Of a DNA stretch of 64,000 nucleotides, positions 54,501 through 63,783 are shown in pieces. Origin of the DNA: Streptomonospora nanhaiensis. Lineage in GTDB: Bacteria; Actinomycetota; Actinomycetes; Streptosporangiales; Streptosporangiaceae. Made by a program: the position numbers and the translations under genes. The stretch lies in assembly GCF_026642255.1 (NCBI RefSeq), contig NZ_CP113264.1, positions 7,006,001 to 7,070,000 of the forward strand, given 5' to 3'. The notes beneath the pieces are model-generated. The model had not been told where the DNA came from. It saw only the letters and a program-made list of their open reading frames with translations, and did not search any database. How positions within the stretch are numbered: position 1 is the stretch's first letter; each line of letters opens with the position of its first letter.

Positions 54501-55877
54501 TCAGGTCAGGGAGTGCAGGCAGACCAGGAGGGTTCTCGCCTCGATGTTGAGGTAGTGGCTGTGCCGCACCAGCCGCATGAGCTGGGAGGCGGTCACCCAC
54601 AGGAAGTCCGGCGGCGCCTCGACGGGCAGAGCGGGGTCCGCCTCGACGATGCGGTACCTGGTCTGGGCGTGGTGGAAGCGGCCCCCCTCCTCCGAGAGCA
54701 GCGCGTCGTAGCGCACCCGGTGGGCCGGCGGCGAGACCGTCTCGTCGGCGAAGGGCTCGGGGCGCCCGAGCGCCGCGGCGGAGGCCGAGTACTGCACGGT
54801 GGGCGTGATCTCCACCCGGTCGAGGGTGCCGGGTTCGGCGCGGGCGCGGACCAGGACGTGGAGGACACCGTCGATCTCGCGCACCAGGAAGGCGGCGAAC
54901 CCGTTCCGGGTCGGCGCCAGCAGGGGTTGGACCCAGGAGGAGACCTCGCGGATGCGGGCCTCGACGGAGACCATGATGATCCTGAACCCGGCGCCGTCGC
55001 CGGCGGTGATCTCGTCGTCGGTCCGGTGCCAGCCCTCGGCGCCGGAGAGCGGCAGGATCTGCGACCGGTAGTCGACGACCGTCTTCTCCTCGGTGAACCA
55101 GCTGACGACCGCGGTCATCGTGTGCCGGGACTCCTCACCGTAGGAGCGCCGGAGCGCCCGGCCGAAGCGGTCGTCCGGTTCCGGCTGCCCGTCCCGGGTC
55201 ACGGGGAGGCAGGACAGCACGGTCCGGGCGTCCATGTTGACCAGGTTGTCCCGGCGCAGCGCGTCCTGGATCTGGCGCAGCGTGAACCACCGGTAGTCCT
55301 CGTGCTCGGGGACGTCCCCGTCCACCTGGACGATGATGTTCCGGTTGTGCTTGCGCCAGAACCACTCGCCCTGCTCGGACTGGAGGACGTCCACGAGCAC
55401 CCGCCCGCCGCGCGGGGCGCGGAAGTACTCCACGTAGGGGGTGGGACGGCCGCCGTGAACCCCCGTGTAGTTGCTGCGCGTGGCCTGCACTGTCGGGGAG
55501 ATCTGGCGGAGGTTGACGTTGCCGGGCTCGAACTTGGCCTGCATCAGGAAGTGGGGCACCCCGTCGAACTCCTTGACGAGGATGCCCAGGATGCCGATCT
55601 CCGGCTGGTCGATGACCGGCTGGTGGAAGGCGCTCCCCCCGGCGGAGGCCCGCAGGCCCCGGACCGAGAAGAAGCCCCCGCTGGCGTGGACGAGGTCGCC
55701 TGTCCCCTCGGCGAAGGACCAGGGTCCGCCGCGGTCGAAGCCGACCCGCCCGACGGAGAGCATCCGGTGCCGCGGCCTGCTCTCCCACCACCGGGCCAGA
55801 TCGGCGTCGGACTCCAGGGGCACTTCCGGGGCCGGCGCCGCGAGCGGGAACCGGACCTCGTCGGCCGCGTGGGTCAC
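54501..55877 (-). CDS. NDP-hexose 2,3-dehydratase
   Basis: 458 residues, two tandem copies of the NDP-hexose 2,3-dehydratase domain (roughly 30-235 and 250-450). Each has a TPVVQxT-like segment (ISPTVQATRSNYTGVHGG; ITPTVQYSASAA) and a W(F/V)T-L/A-x-Q helix. It eliminates the C-2 hydroxyl of an NDP-4-keto-6-deoxyhexose to start 2-deoxysugar synthesis (SpnO/EvaA/TylX3 role). GTG 55877 overlaps the aminotransferase stop (GTGA), so the two are coupled. Confidence 0.94.
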   Translation of the reverse strand: MTHAADEVRFPLAAPAPEVPLESDADLARWWESRPRHRMLSVGRVGFDRGGPWSFAEGTGDLVHASGGFFSVRGLRASAGGSAFHQPVIDQPEIGILGILVKEFDGVPHFLMQAKFEPGNVNLRQISPTVQATRSNYTGVHGGRPTPYVEYFRAPRGGRVLVDVLQSEQGEWFWRKHNRNIIVQVDGDVPEHEDYRWFTLRQIQDALRRDNLVNMDARTVLSCLPVTRDGQPEPDDRFGRALRRSYGEESRHTMTAVVSWFTEEKTVVDYRSQILPLSGAEGWHRTDDEITAGDGAGFRIIMVSVEARIREVSSWVQPLLAPTRNGFAAFLVREIDGVLHVLVRARAEPGTLDRVEITPTVQYSASAAALGRPEPFADETVSPPAHRVRYDALLSEEGGRFHHAQTRYRIVEADPALPVEAPPDFLWVTASQLMRLVRHSHYLNIEARTLLVCLHSLT

Positions 55878-56986
55878 AGCCTGGCCAGGGTCTTGGTCAG
55901 CGCCTCGATGATCCGCCGCTGCTCCTCGCGCGGCAGGGAGGGGTACATCGGCAGCGAGAAGATCTCGCCGGCCAGCTGCTCGGTCACCGGCAGGCTGCCC
56001 TTCTCGTAGCCGAGGTGGGAGAAGCCGGACATCGTGTGGACGGGCCAGGGGTAGCTGATGTTGAGGGCGATGTCGTGCGCCTTCATCTCCTCGATGATCC
56101 GGTCGCGCTCGGGGTGGCGGACCACGTAGAGGTAGTAGGCGTGCTCGTTGCCGGGCGCGGTCGCGGGCAGGACCAGGTCCGTGTCGGCGAGCGCCTCGTC
56201 GTAGATCCGCGCGACCTCCCTGCGGCCCGCGACGTACTCGTCCAGGCGGCCGAGCTTGCGGCGCAGGATCTCGGCGTGCACCTCGTCCAGCCTGCTGTTC
56301 TGGCCGTTGGGGGTGACGACGTAGTAGCGCTCCTGGTCCATGCCGTAGTAGCGCAGGCGCCGCAGGCTGGCGTCGACCTCGGGGTCGGAGGTGATGGTGG
56401 CGCCCGCGTGGCCGTAGGCCCCCAGGATCTTCGTGGGGTAGAAGGAGAACGCCGCGGCGTGGCCCATGGATCCGGCGACCCGCCCGTGGTGGGTGGCGCC
56501 GTGCGCCTGGGCGCAGTCCTCCAGCACGACGAGCCCGTGCTCGGCGGCGAGGGCCTCCAGCGGGGCCATGTCCACACACTGGCCGTAGAGGTGGACCGGC
56601 AGGAGGCAGCGGGTGCGCTCGGTGATGGCGGCGGCGACCTGGTCGGTCCGCATCAGGTAGGTGTCCGGGTCGATGTCGACGAAGACGGGCTTGGCGCCCA
56701 CCAGGTCGATGGCCAGGACCGTGGGGGCCGCCGTGTTCGACACGGTGATCACCTCGTCGCCCGCGCCCACCCCGAGGGCGCGCAGGCCGAGGACGATCGC
56801 GTTGGTGCCGTTGTCGACGCCGGCGCAGTGCGCGACCCCGTGGTACTCGGCGAACTCCTGCTCGAAGGCGACGAGGGAGGGGCCCCAGATGAGCTTCCCC
56901 GACTTGAACACGGTGTCCACCGCGTCGAGGATGTCCTCTCTCTCCTTCTCGTACTCCTCCAGGTATCCCCAGACATAGGTCGTCAT
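55874..56986 (-). CDS. NDP-sugar aminotransferase, DegT/DnrJ/EryC1 family
   Basis: 370 residues. PLP-lysine Lys186 in SFYPTKILGAYG, plus DNGTNAIVLGLRAL, VHLYGQCVDM and EDCAQAHGA typical of sugar aminotransferases. Because the 2,3-dehydratase follows directly, a C-3 amination of the 3-keto-2,3,6-trideoxy intermediate is likely (EvaB/SpnR/TylB-like group), though C-4 amination cannot be excluded. ATG 56986 follows GGAGG. Confidence 0.9.
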   Translation of the reverse strand: MTTYVWGYLEEYEKEREDILDAVDTVFKSGKLIWGPSLVAFEQEFAEYHGVAHCAGVDNGTNAIVLGLRALGVGAGDEVITVSNTAAPTVLAIDLVGAKPVFVDIDPDTYLMRTDQVAAAITERTRCLLPVHLYGQCVDMAPLEALAAEHGLVVLEDCAQAHGATHHGRVAGSMGHAAAFSFYPTKILGAYGHAGATITSDPEVDASLRRLRYYGMDQERYYVVTPNGQNSRLDEVHAEILRRKLGRLDEYVAGRREVARIYDEALADTDLVLPATAPGNEHAYYLYVVRHPERDRIIEEMKAHDIALNISYPWPVHTMSGFSHLGYEKGSLPVTEQLAGEIFSLPMYPSLPREEQRRIIEALTKTLARL

Positions 56987-57164
56987 GTGTTCCTCCGTTT
57001 TCAGGTCTTCCACGGCCGAAAGAACCGGGAACCCGGGTCGTGGGCACAAGGTGTCGCCCCGCGCGTACGGCGGGCAATCCGCCGGCAGGTGCGGTGGGGA
57101 GGGGGGTCCCGACCGGGGCGAGGTACATACATAGCAGAGGGGGAGCAGGTTCAGAGCCCCCGGA

Positions 57165-57815
57165 TCAACCGACCTCGACCATTTTCTTGGCCGCCATGTC
57201 CAACGTCGCCGAAGCCCACTCCGGAAGGCTCATACCTGAGCTCTCCGCTGCTTCCTGCCATTGTTTCCGGCGTTCGGGGTTAATGGCCACCTGAACATAC
57301 ATCGTCTCCGGAACCGCGTCCTCGCCCCGGGCGTGGAGCTTGATCCGGCGGCGGAGTTCGTTTCGGGACCAGCGGCCGGCCTCCGCCTCGGAGAGCCACT
57401 TCTCCTGTTCGTTCTCGGGCAGCCCGCACACCTCTGCGTGGTGCTGGAAGCTCAGCTTCTCCCGTCGGCGGCCGGGGATGAACTTCCGGGCGACCCACGC
57501 GTAGTTGCGCAGGGTCTGGTAGTCCAGGGAGGTGTTCTCTATGGCCTGTTTGTACCGGTGGGGGTAGTTCTCCTGGCCGTAGATCAACCAGTCCCCCAGC
57601 CACCAGGCGGAGGCGTCGGAGATGACGAAGATGTGCTGTCCCCAGCGCTCCCAGTCGCCCATGGCCATGCCGTCGGGAAGGTGGAGGCTCGTGCGCCGGG
57701 TCGGGTTCCTGCTCCCCGTCCGCCGGCCGGCGAGGTCCACGGCGGGCCGGTGCTCGACCCCGCCCCGGGACTTCGTCCTTCCGTTCGTGTGACCCGGATT
57801 CGTCATAGTTTCCAT
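57165..57815 (-). CDS. LmbU-family transcriptional regulator
   Basis: 216 residues. The central block WLGDWLIYGQENYPHRYKQA, with NYAWVARKF and LSFQHHAEVCGLP, is characteristic of LmbU-like regulators found in lincomycin, novobiocin-type and other antibiotic clusters. The N-terminus (about 1-40) is basic and disordered. ATG 57815 follows GAGGGG. It lies 178 nt upstream of the aminotransferase operon on the same strand and opposite a GT gene, so it is probably the cluster-situated activator. Confidence 0.85.
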   Translation of the reverse strand: METMTNPGHTNGRTKSRGGVEHRPAVDLAGRRTGSRNPTRRTSLHLPDGMAMGDWERWGQHIFVISDASAWWLGDWLIYGQENYPHRYKQAIENTSLDYQTLRNYAWVARKFIPGRRREKLSFQHHAEVCGLPENEQEKWLSEAEAGRWSRNELRRRIKLHARGEDAVPETMYVQVAINPERRKQWQEAAESSGMSLPEWASATLDMAAKKMVEVG

Positions 57816-58433
57816 GTGGTCCCCTCATCGACCCTCCCGCTCGGCAAGAGAAATCAACGCTCGGATCAGGATCATTCTCCCGTAGGGAAAATTGGGCTGA
57901 CATCGGTAAGAGGGCTCACTGCGGGGGATTTTCGAACCGCGGAGGCAAAAGCTCGTAGAAGCGGCGAAAACAGGATTGCAGAAAGCACGCATGAAACGGA
58001 GAGCTGTCGGCGCGGAGACACCGACCCCTCGACAGGGAACTCAGCGGGCGCAGCGCGTTTGCATTACCCTGAACCAGACCAAAGCGGTCGACAACAAGGC
58101 CTGAACCTGAGTACCCCCTCGGTTGAATTCATGCTTGAAACAACCCTGCACACCGCCGCCGATACATCCACCAGCATGGCCGCGGACACAGCGTATGAGA
58201 TAGACAAGCGAGCAGCAACCCCCAAATAATAGACACCTTGAGCAATAATTTGTTCACGGTGCGTCACGCAAGTGGGACCAGATTCCTTTTCTTTGGCCGA
58301 AACTTCTCCCGCCGATTCGCCGCCGGACCGCCGGCGCATAAGGCATTGCAAGGGAAGCGGACGCGCGTCCTCGACAAAAATAGCCGCCCGGATTAGATTC
58401 CCCTACCCTTCCCGAGAACAGCGAGGATTGCCG
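57816..58433. other. 618-nt AT-richer intergenic region
   Basis: Clearly lower GC than any other part of the window, with runs such as ATAATTTGTTCACG and CGACAAAAATAG. Frames present lack ribosome binding sites. It should contain promoters for the lmbU-type gene and the GT at 58434. A CGCCGGCG word (58329-58336), like the site reported for LmbU, lies about 98 nt upstream of the GT. Confidence 0.5.
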
Positions 58434-59723
58434 ATGCGTATCTTGTTCACAACGTTCTCCGAGAAGGCTCACTTCATCGGAATGGTGCCCCTCGCGTGGG
58501 CTCTGCGCGCGGCCGGGCACGAGGTGCGCGTCGCCAGCCAGCCCGAACTGGCCCCCACCGTGGCGGCGACGGGCCTGCCCTTCGTCGGCGTGGGCACGGA
58601 CCACCTGCTTCCCCAGGTCATCAGCTGGGTGGGGCGGATGGGGGAGGACATGCGGCCGGACTTCGACATGATGGGCGTGGCCGCCGCGGAGCCGCCGTCG
58701 TGGGAGGCGCTCCGGGCGGGGTACCGCGACGTGCTCGTCCCCCTGTGGTGGAAGGTCGTCAACGACCCGATGCTGGACGACCTGGTGTCGTTCTGTCGCG
58801 CATGGAGGCCCGACCTGGTCGTCTGGGAACCCCTGACCTTCGCCGGGGCGATCGCGGCGCAGGCGTGCGGTGCGCCCCACGCGCGGTTCCTGTGGAGCCT
58901 GGACCTGTTCGCCGCCATGCGGGTGCAGTACCTGGAGCGCATGGGCGAGCAGCCCGGGGCCGACCGCGACGACCCCCTCCGCGCCTGGCTGGAGAACCGG
59001 GCCGCGCGCTACGGCGTCGGCTTCTCCGAGGACCTCGTCCGGGGGCGGGCCACCCTCGACCCCGTCCCCGACTCCCTGGGCGTCCCCGTGCCCACCGGCA
59101 CACGTCGGCTCCCCCTGCGCTACGTCCCCTACAACGGCAGGGCCGTGGTCCCCGACTGGCTGCGCACCCCGCCTGCGCGGCCCCGCGTCGCGCTCAGCCT
59201 CGGCATCACGGCCACACGGCGCCTGGGCGGCCACACCGTGGACGTGGGCACCCTCCTGGAGGGGCTGGCCGACCTGGACGTGGAGGTCGTCGCCACGCTG
59301 TCGGCGCCGGAGCAGGCCAAACTCGGCGCCGTGCCGCCCAACGCGCGCCTGGTCGAGTACGTGCCGCTGCACGCCCTCGCCCCCGCCTGCGACGCCATGA
59401 TCACCCACGGTGGCGCGGGCACGGTCCTGACGGGCCTGGCCCACGGGGTGCCCCAGGCCGCGGTGCCGCACCACATGTACGACGAGCCGCTCCTGGCCTC
59501 GCTGGTGGCCGCGCAGGGGGCGGGGGTGGTCGTGGACCCGGCACGGGTCTCTCCGGACACGGTCCGTGAGAGTGTGCTGCGCCTGCTCGGCGATCCCGCC
59601 CACGCGGGGGCGGCGGGGCGGCTGCGCGAGGAGATGGCCGCCATGCCCTCCCCCGCCGACGTCGCCCGGGACCTGGCCGGCGCGGCGGGAGAGGGCGCTG
59701 GGCCGGCCCTCACTCGATCCTGA
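58434..59723 (+). CDS. Glycosyltransferase, activator-dependent family
   Basis: 429 residues, close paralogue of the 45045 and 46494 enzymes: MVPLAWALRAAGHEVRVASQPEL, RPDLVVWEPLTFAGAIAAQACG, THGGAGTVLTGLAHGVPQ. ATG 58434 after GAGGATTG. Its last 14 nt overlap the 3' end of the convergent C-methyltransferase gene. Confidence 0.9.
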   Translation: MRILFTTFSEKAHFIGMVPLAWALRAAGHEVRVASQPELAPTVAATGLPFVGVGTDHLLPQVISWVGRMGEDMRPDFDMMGVAAAEPPSWEALRAGYRDVLVPLWWKVVNDPMLDDLVSFCRAWRPDLVVWEPLTFAGAIAAQACGAPHARFLWSLDLFAAMRVQYLERMGEQPGADRDDPLRAWLENRAARYGVGFSEDLVRGRATLDPVPDSLGVPVPTGTRRLPLRYVPYNGRAVVPDWLRTPPARPRVALSLGITATRRLGGHTVDVGTLLEGLADLDVEVVATLSAPEQAKLGAVPPNARLVEYVPLHALAPACDAMITHGGAGTVLTGLAHGVPQAAVPHHMYDEPLLASLVAAQGAGVVVDPARVSPDTVRESVLRLLGDPAHAGAAGRLREEMAAMPSPADVARDLAGAAGEGAGPALTRS

Positions 59724-60936
59724 CGTCCGGGACGTACTGGATCCAGCGGCCCCCGGCCTCGCGGAAGCCGACCTCCTTGGCCATGATCTCCTCGGCGTGG
59801 TTCCACGCCAGCAGGAGCGCGTAGTCGGGGTAGGAGGCCGTGAAGGCCTCGTGTCCGAGGACCCTGACGCCGGAGCCGGGGGTGAGGCGCCCCTGCTTGG
59901 CGGGCGTCGTGTCGCAGACGAACTCCAGGAGTTCGGCGTCGATCCCGCAGAAGTTGAGCACCGTCGCGCTCTTGGCGGTGGCGCCGTAGCCCACCACGCG
60001 CCTGCCCTGGTCGCGGAGGGAGCGCAGCTCCTTCGTCAGGCTCTCGCAGTTCCCCCTGACCCGGTCACCGAAGGAGCGCAGCGCCTCCGGCGAGGTCAGG
60101 TCCCGCTCCTCCTCCTCGGCCAGGATCGCGGACACGGCCCGCGAGGGGGTGCGGGCGCCCTCCTTGGCCAGCGTGTAGCGCAGCTCCCCGCCGTGGGTGG
60201 GCAGGCGCTCGACGTCGACCAGGTCCAGCCCGAACCGCCGGGCCATGTTGCGCACGGAGGTGGCGGTGAACAGGAAGAAGTGCTCGTCGTAGAACTGGTC
60301 GAAGGACGCCTTCGCGCTGACGTCGCCGAAGTAGGGGTCCTCGAAGACGAACACCCCGTCGGGGGCCAGCAGCTCCCCGATCCCCTCCAGGACCGAGTCC
60401 ACGTACGGGATGTGGCAGAACGTGTTGGCGGCGTAGACGACGTCGGCGGGGCCGTCCTCCTCGCGGACGCGCAGCGCGGTCTCCTTCTCGAAGAACGCGT
60501 TGCGCACGCGGACGCCCTTGGAGCGGGCGACCTCGGAGACGGCTCCGGACGGCTCCATCCCGAGGTGGCGCACCCCGGCCCGGGCCACGGTCTCCAGCAT
60601 GACGCCGTCGTTGCAGCCCAGCTCGACCACGAAGGGGTCGGGCCCGGTCAGGTGCTCGGCGAGCAGCTTCTCCGCGGTGGCCTCGAAGTGGGCGCGCATG
60701 ACGGTGGAGCCGGAGGAGTAGTAGGGGTAGCCCTCGTGGAACATGCGCTCCCTGGGCACCTCCTCCATCAACTGCACCATCTGACAGTCCGGACAGGCGC
60801 CGACGGCCAGGCGGTAGAAGAACTCCTCGCCGGTGTCGTCGGGCTCGCGGAAGGCGTCCGACAGCGGCTGGCGGCCGAAGTCCATGAACTCGGTGACCGT
60901 TCCTCGGCAGACACGGCACGTGGTGGTGGGGACCAA
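59710..60936 (-). CDS. NDP-4-keto-deoxyhexose 3-C-methyltransferase
   Basis: 408 residues. N-terminal four-Cys zinc site (CRVC ... CPDC), SAM-binding FVVELGCNDGVML, and the C-terminal methyltransferase domain with VGYGATAKSATVLNFCGI. Family of TylC3/EryBIII/EvaC, which methylate C-3 of NDP-4-keto-2,6-dideoxyhexoses through an enolate. Start is TTG 60936 with GGAG 8 nt upstream. With the 2,3-dehydratase and aminotransferase it fits a vancosamine-type 3-amino-3-C-methyl sugar. Confidence 0.93.
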   Translation of the reverse strand: MVPTTTCRVCRGTVTEFMDFGRQPLSDAFREPDDTGEEFFYRLAVGACPDCQMVQLMEEVPRERMFHEGYPYYSSGSTVMRAHFEATAEKLLAEHLTGPDPFVVELGCNDGVMLETVARAGVRHLGMEPSGAVSEVARSKGVRVRNAFFEKETALRVREEDGPADVVYAANTFCHIPYVDSVLEGIGELLAPDGVFVFEDPYFGDVSAKASFDQFYDEHFFLFTATSVRNMARRFGLDLVDVERLPTHGGELRYTLAKEGARTPSRAVSAILAEEEERDLTSPEALRSFGDRVRGNCESLTKELRSLRDQGRRVVGYGATAKSATVLNFCGIDAELLEFVCDTTPAKQGRLTPGSGVRVLGHEAFTASYPDYALLLAWNHAEEIMAKEVGFREAGGRWIQYVPDVRIE

Positions 60937-61032
60937 CCTGAACTCCTCGCGGGCGTCGTGGGACGGGCACGCCGGGGGTCGGCGGCCCGGGATCGTCGGG
61001 CGGCCGGTGGTCGGCCGCCCGACGGGCGGGGG

Positions 61033-62019
61033 TCAGTCCGTGGTGTTCTCCTGCTGTTCGAGCCACCACGGGCTCTCCTCGGCCCACTCGATGGTGCGGG
61101 CCACCCCCTCCCGCAGGGAGGTGGTGCTCTTCCACCCCAGGAGGGAGAGGATCTTCCCGGCGTCGGGGATGCGCCGGTCGAGGTCCTGGTAGGAGTCGCC
61201 GAACCTGTCCCGGGTGTCGATCGACGTGAGGCCGACGCGCCCCCCGGTGAGCTCCACGACGAGGTCGACCGCCTCGCGGATCGTGACCTCGTCCGAGCTG
61301 CCGACGTTGAAGCACTCCCCGTCCGCCTCGGACCGGGTGCCGATCTCGATGGTGGCGTCGACGGCGTCGTCGATGTAGGTGAAGCTCCGGGTCTGGCTGC
61401 CCTCGTCGTAGACGATCGGGGGCTCCCCGCGCAGCGCCCGGTGGACGCTGCGGCTGATGAGGAAGGCCGGGCGCTGGCGCGGCCCGTAGAGGTTGAAGTA
61501 GCGGACGATGGAGGCGTTGAGGCCCCGCTCCCGCATGTAGCCGAACGTCAGGTGCTCGGCCAGCGCCTTGCTGGAGGAGTAGCTCCACCGGTTGGCCGAC
61601 GTCGTCCCGAGGATCCGGTCGGCGTCCTCCTTCCAGGGGACGTCCGGGTTCTTGCCGAACACCTCGCTGGTGCTGGCGAAGACCACCTTGGCCCCGACCC
61701 GCTGGGCCCGGTCGAGCACGTTGCGGGTCCCCGTGAAGTTGACGTCGATGACGTCGAGGGGGGATTCCAGGTAGCGGTCCACCCCCACGACGGCGGCGAG
61801 GTGGTACACCACGTCCACCCCGCTCGTGATGGCCTCGGAGAGCTGGTCCGCGGAGCTGACACTGCCCCGGACGTACTCGACCTCGGTCCAGGAGGGCGCG
61901 GGTTTGGGCCGCGCCCCCTTCGAGTCGAAGACGACGACCTCGTCCCCCCTGCGCAGGAGGCGGTCGACGAGGTGGCTTCCGACGAAGCCGTTTCCCCCGG
62001 TCACTACGGCACGCGCCAC
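61033..62019 (-). CDS. UDP-glucuronate decarboxylase-like NAD-dependent epimerase/dehydratase
   Basis: 328 residues, extended SDR. NAD motif TGGNGFVGSHLVDRL, catalytic STSEVFG and YSSSK, and RYFNLYGPRQRP. The region around STSEVFGKNPDVPWKEDADR resembles UXS and the ArnA decarboxylase domain. With the UDP-glucose dehydrogenase next to it, production of UDP-xylose or a UDP-4-ketopentose is the most economical role; a simple 4-epimerase is the alternative. GTG 62019 lies 5 nt after the dehydrogenase stop. Confidence 0.82.
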   Translation of the reverse strand: MARAVVTGGNGFVGSHLVDRLLRRGDEVVVFDSKGARPKPAPSWTEVEYVRGSVSSADQLSEAITSGVDVVYHLAAVVGVDRYLESPLDVIDVNFTGTRNVLDRAQRVGAKVVFASTSEVFGKNPDVPWKEDADRILGTTSANRWSYSSSKALAEHLTFGYMRERGLNASIVRYFNLYGPRQRPAFLISRSVHRALRGEPPIVYDEGSQTRSFTYIDDAVDATIEIGTRSEADGECFNVGSSDEVTIREAVDLVVELTGGRVGLTSIDTRDRFGDSYQDLDRRIPDAGKILSLLGWKSTTSLREGVARTIEWAEESPWWLEQQENTTD

Positions 62020-62024
62020 GGCGT

Positions 62025-63377
62025 CTACCGTCCTATCCCTCGGTAGGTGAATCCGAGCCCCGTGAGGGACTCGACGGTCTGCTCGTCGAAGTGGGCCCGG
62101 CCGTCCAGGAACAGGCATCCCGGGGCGGTGAGCGCGCGGAGCGCGGCCATGTCCAGTTCGGCGAACTCATCGTGCCACGCGAGAACCGCGAGGCAGTCGG
62201 CACCGGACGCCGCCCCTTCCACACCGGACGAGGGCTCCACGCCGAACTCCTTGCGGATCTCGTCGGGGTCCGCGAGCGGGTCGAAGAGCGCCACGTCGGC
62301 CCCGGCCTCGCGGAGCGCGGAGACCACGGGCAGGGTGGGGGTCGACCTCAGGTCGCCGGTGTTGTTCTTGAAGGACAACCCCAGAACGGCCACCCGCGAC
62401 CGGTCGGCGGGGGTGCCCAGGGCGGCGAGGCCGTCCACGATGAGCCCGGCGACGTAGCCGGGCATCGCCTCGTTGGCCTCGCGCGCGGTGACCACGGTGC
62501 TGAGGTCGACCCCCCGTTCCCGGGCGGAGCGCCAGAGCATCCAGGGGTCCTTGGTCAGGCAGGAGCCGCCCACGCCGACGCCCGGCGAGAGGACGTTGAT
62601 GTTCCCCTTCCCCTTGGGCACCTCGTTGGTCGCCGCGATGACCTCCATGGCGTCCACCCCGATGGCCGCGCAGTAGCGCGCGAGCTCGTTGGCCAGGGCG
62701 ATGTTGTGGTCGATCCACCAGTTGTTGAGGAGTTTCACCGTCTCGGCGGCCTCGATGGAGGAGCAGGGGACGGTCTCGACGCCGAGCCCGGCCCGCCAGA
62801 ACCGCTCGGCCGCGGCTCCGGACCGCTCGTCCCAGCCGCCGACGACCACGGGGAGCCGGCGGATCTCGGCCAGCGCGCTGCCCTGGGAGAGGCGTTCGGG
62901 GCAGAAGGCCAGCCCGAAGTCCTCCCCGCAGGTCAGGCCCCCGCCCTCCAGCAGCGGTGCGACGAGGGCGCGGGTCGTGCCCGGGGGGACCGTGCTCTTG
63001 AAGATGACGACCTGTCCGGCCCGCAGGTGCAGCCCGATCTCGGTCGCGGCGCTCTCGACCTGCGTCTCGACGAGCGTGCCGTCCTCCTGGACCGGGGTGC
63101 CGACGGCGATCACGACCACGTCCGTATCGGAGATCGCGGCGAAGTCGGTGGTGACGCGCAGGCGGCCGGACCCCCGGCCCTTGGCCACCAGTTCGGGCAG
63201 CCCCGGCTCCTTGAGACGACAGCGGCCCGCCTCCATCTCCTCGATCAGGGAGGCGTCGACGTCGACGCCGACGACGTCCACCCCGTTGTCGGCCAGGCTG
63301 ACGGCGACGCACGATCCCACGTATCCCAGGCCGACGACCGAGACGGTGATGTCCTCCCGATCCAGCAGGAAACGCAT
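62025..63377 (-). CDS. UDP-glucose 6-dehydrogenase family protein
   Basis: 450 residues. N-terminal NAD domain (VSVVGLGYVGSCVAVSLADNG), the STVPPGTT loop, catalytic Cys273 in GVGGSCLTKDP, and a C-terminal UDP-binding domain (VLGLSFKNNTGDLRSTP). It oxidises an NDP-glucose (or an NDP-ManNAc in related enzymes) to the uronic acid. ATG 63377 follows GGAG. It heads an operon with the decarboxylase and the C-methyltransferase. Confidence 0.9.
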   Translation of the reverse strand: MRFLLDREDITVSVVGLGYVGSCVAVSLADNGVDVVGVDVDASLIEEMEAGRCRLKEPGLPELVAKGRGSGRLRVTTDFAAISDTDVVVIAVGTPVQEDGTLVETQVESAATEIGLHLRAGQVVIFKSTVPPGTTRALVAPLLEGGGLTCGEDFGLAFCPERLSQGSALAEIRRLPVVVGGWDERSGAAAERFWRAGLGVETVPCSSIEAAETVKLLNNWWIDHNIALANELARYCAAIGVDAMEVIAATNEVPKGKGNINVLSPGVGVGGSCLTKDPWMLWRSARERGVDLSTVVTAREANEAMPGYVAGLIVDGLAALGTPADRSRVAVLGLSFKNNTGDLRSTPTLPVVSALREAGADVALFDPLADPDEIRKEFGVEPSSGVEGAASGADCLAVLAWHDEFAELDMAALRALTAPGCLFLDGRAHFDEQTVESLTGLGFTYRGIGR

Positions 63378-63783
63378 ATGAGCTCCATTCGACTCTCACC
63401 CCGGCGGCACAGGGAAAACAGGTCCCGAGGGATCTTGACGAGAAAGGATCGGTCCAGTATCCGGCCATTCACCTGTCCGGCGGATCGGCCGGTGCCTGGG
63501 AATCTACTTCATGCGCGCGGGGCGCACGGGGCAGCACCGGGGAAGTCCTCGTCGGAGGCGGGGCGAACGACTTCCCTACAATCTCCCTTGCCGAAGATAA
63601 ATGAGGCCCCGGCCGGTTCAGGTGGGCAATGATATGCGCGCGGAAGCAACTCTTGGCAAACCCGGTCGCGTGCCGATTGGTTCGGCCGCCGGGAAAGAAT
63701 ACGCCGCGGCCGGGGCGGACCCGCGGCGCCGGGGGCCTCCCGGCCCGCTCCCGCGGCCGGCGGACGACACAGGGACGGAGGCG
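63378..63783. other. Divergent intergenic region
   Basis: 406 nt between the UDP-glucose dehydrogenase operon (minus) and the last GT (plus). AT-richer around 63590-63700 and without a supported gene; presumably carries both promoters. Confidence 0.45.

Noticed and set aside
58131..58229. 32-codon plus-strand frame in the AT-rich region (starts MLETTLHTAADTSTS), considered as a second peptide precursor
   Set aside because: No ribosome binding site, no leader motif, no Cys; most likely chance.
58064..58351. 95-codon minus-strand frame in the same AT-rich region
   Set aside because: No good ribosome binding site and no family features; it overlaps the promoter area of two genes.
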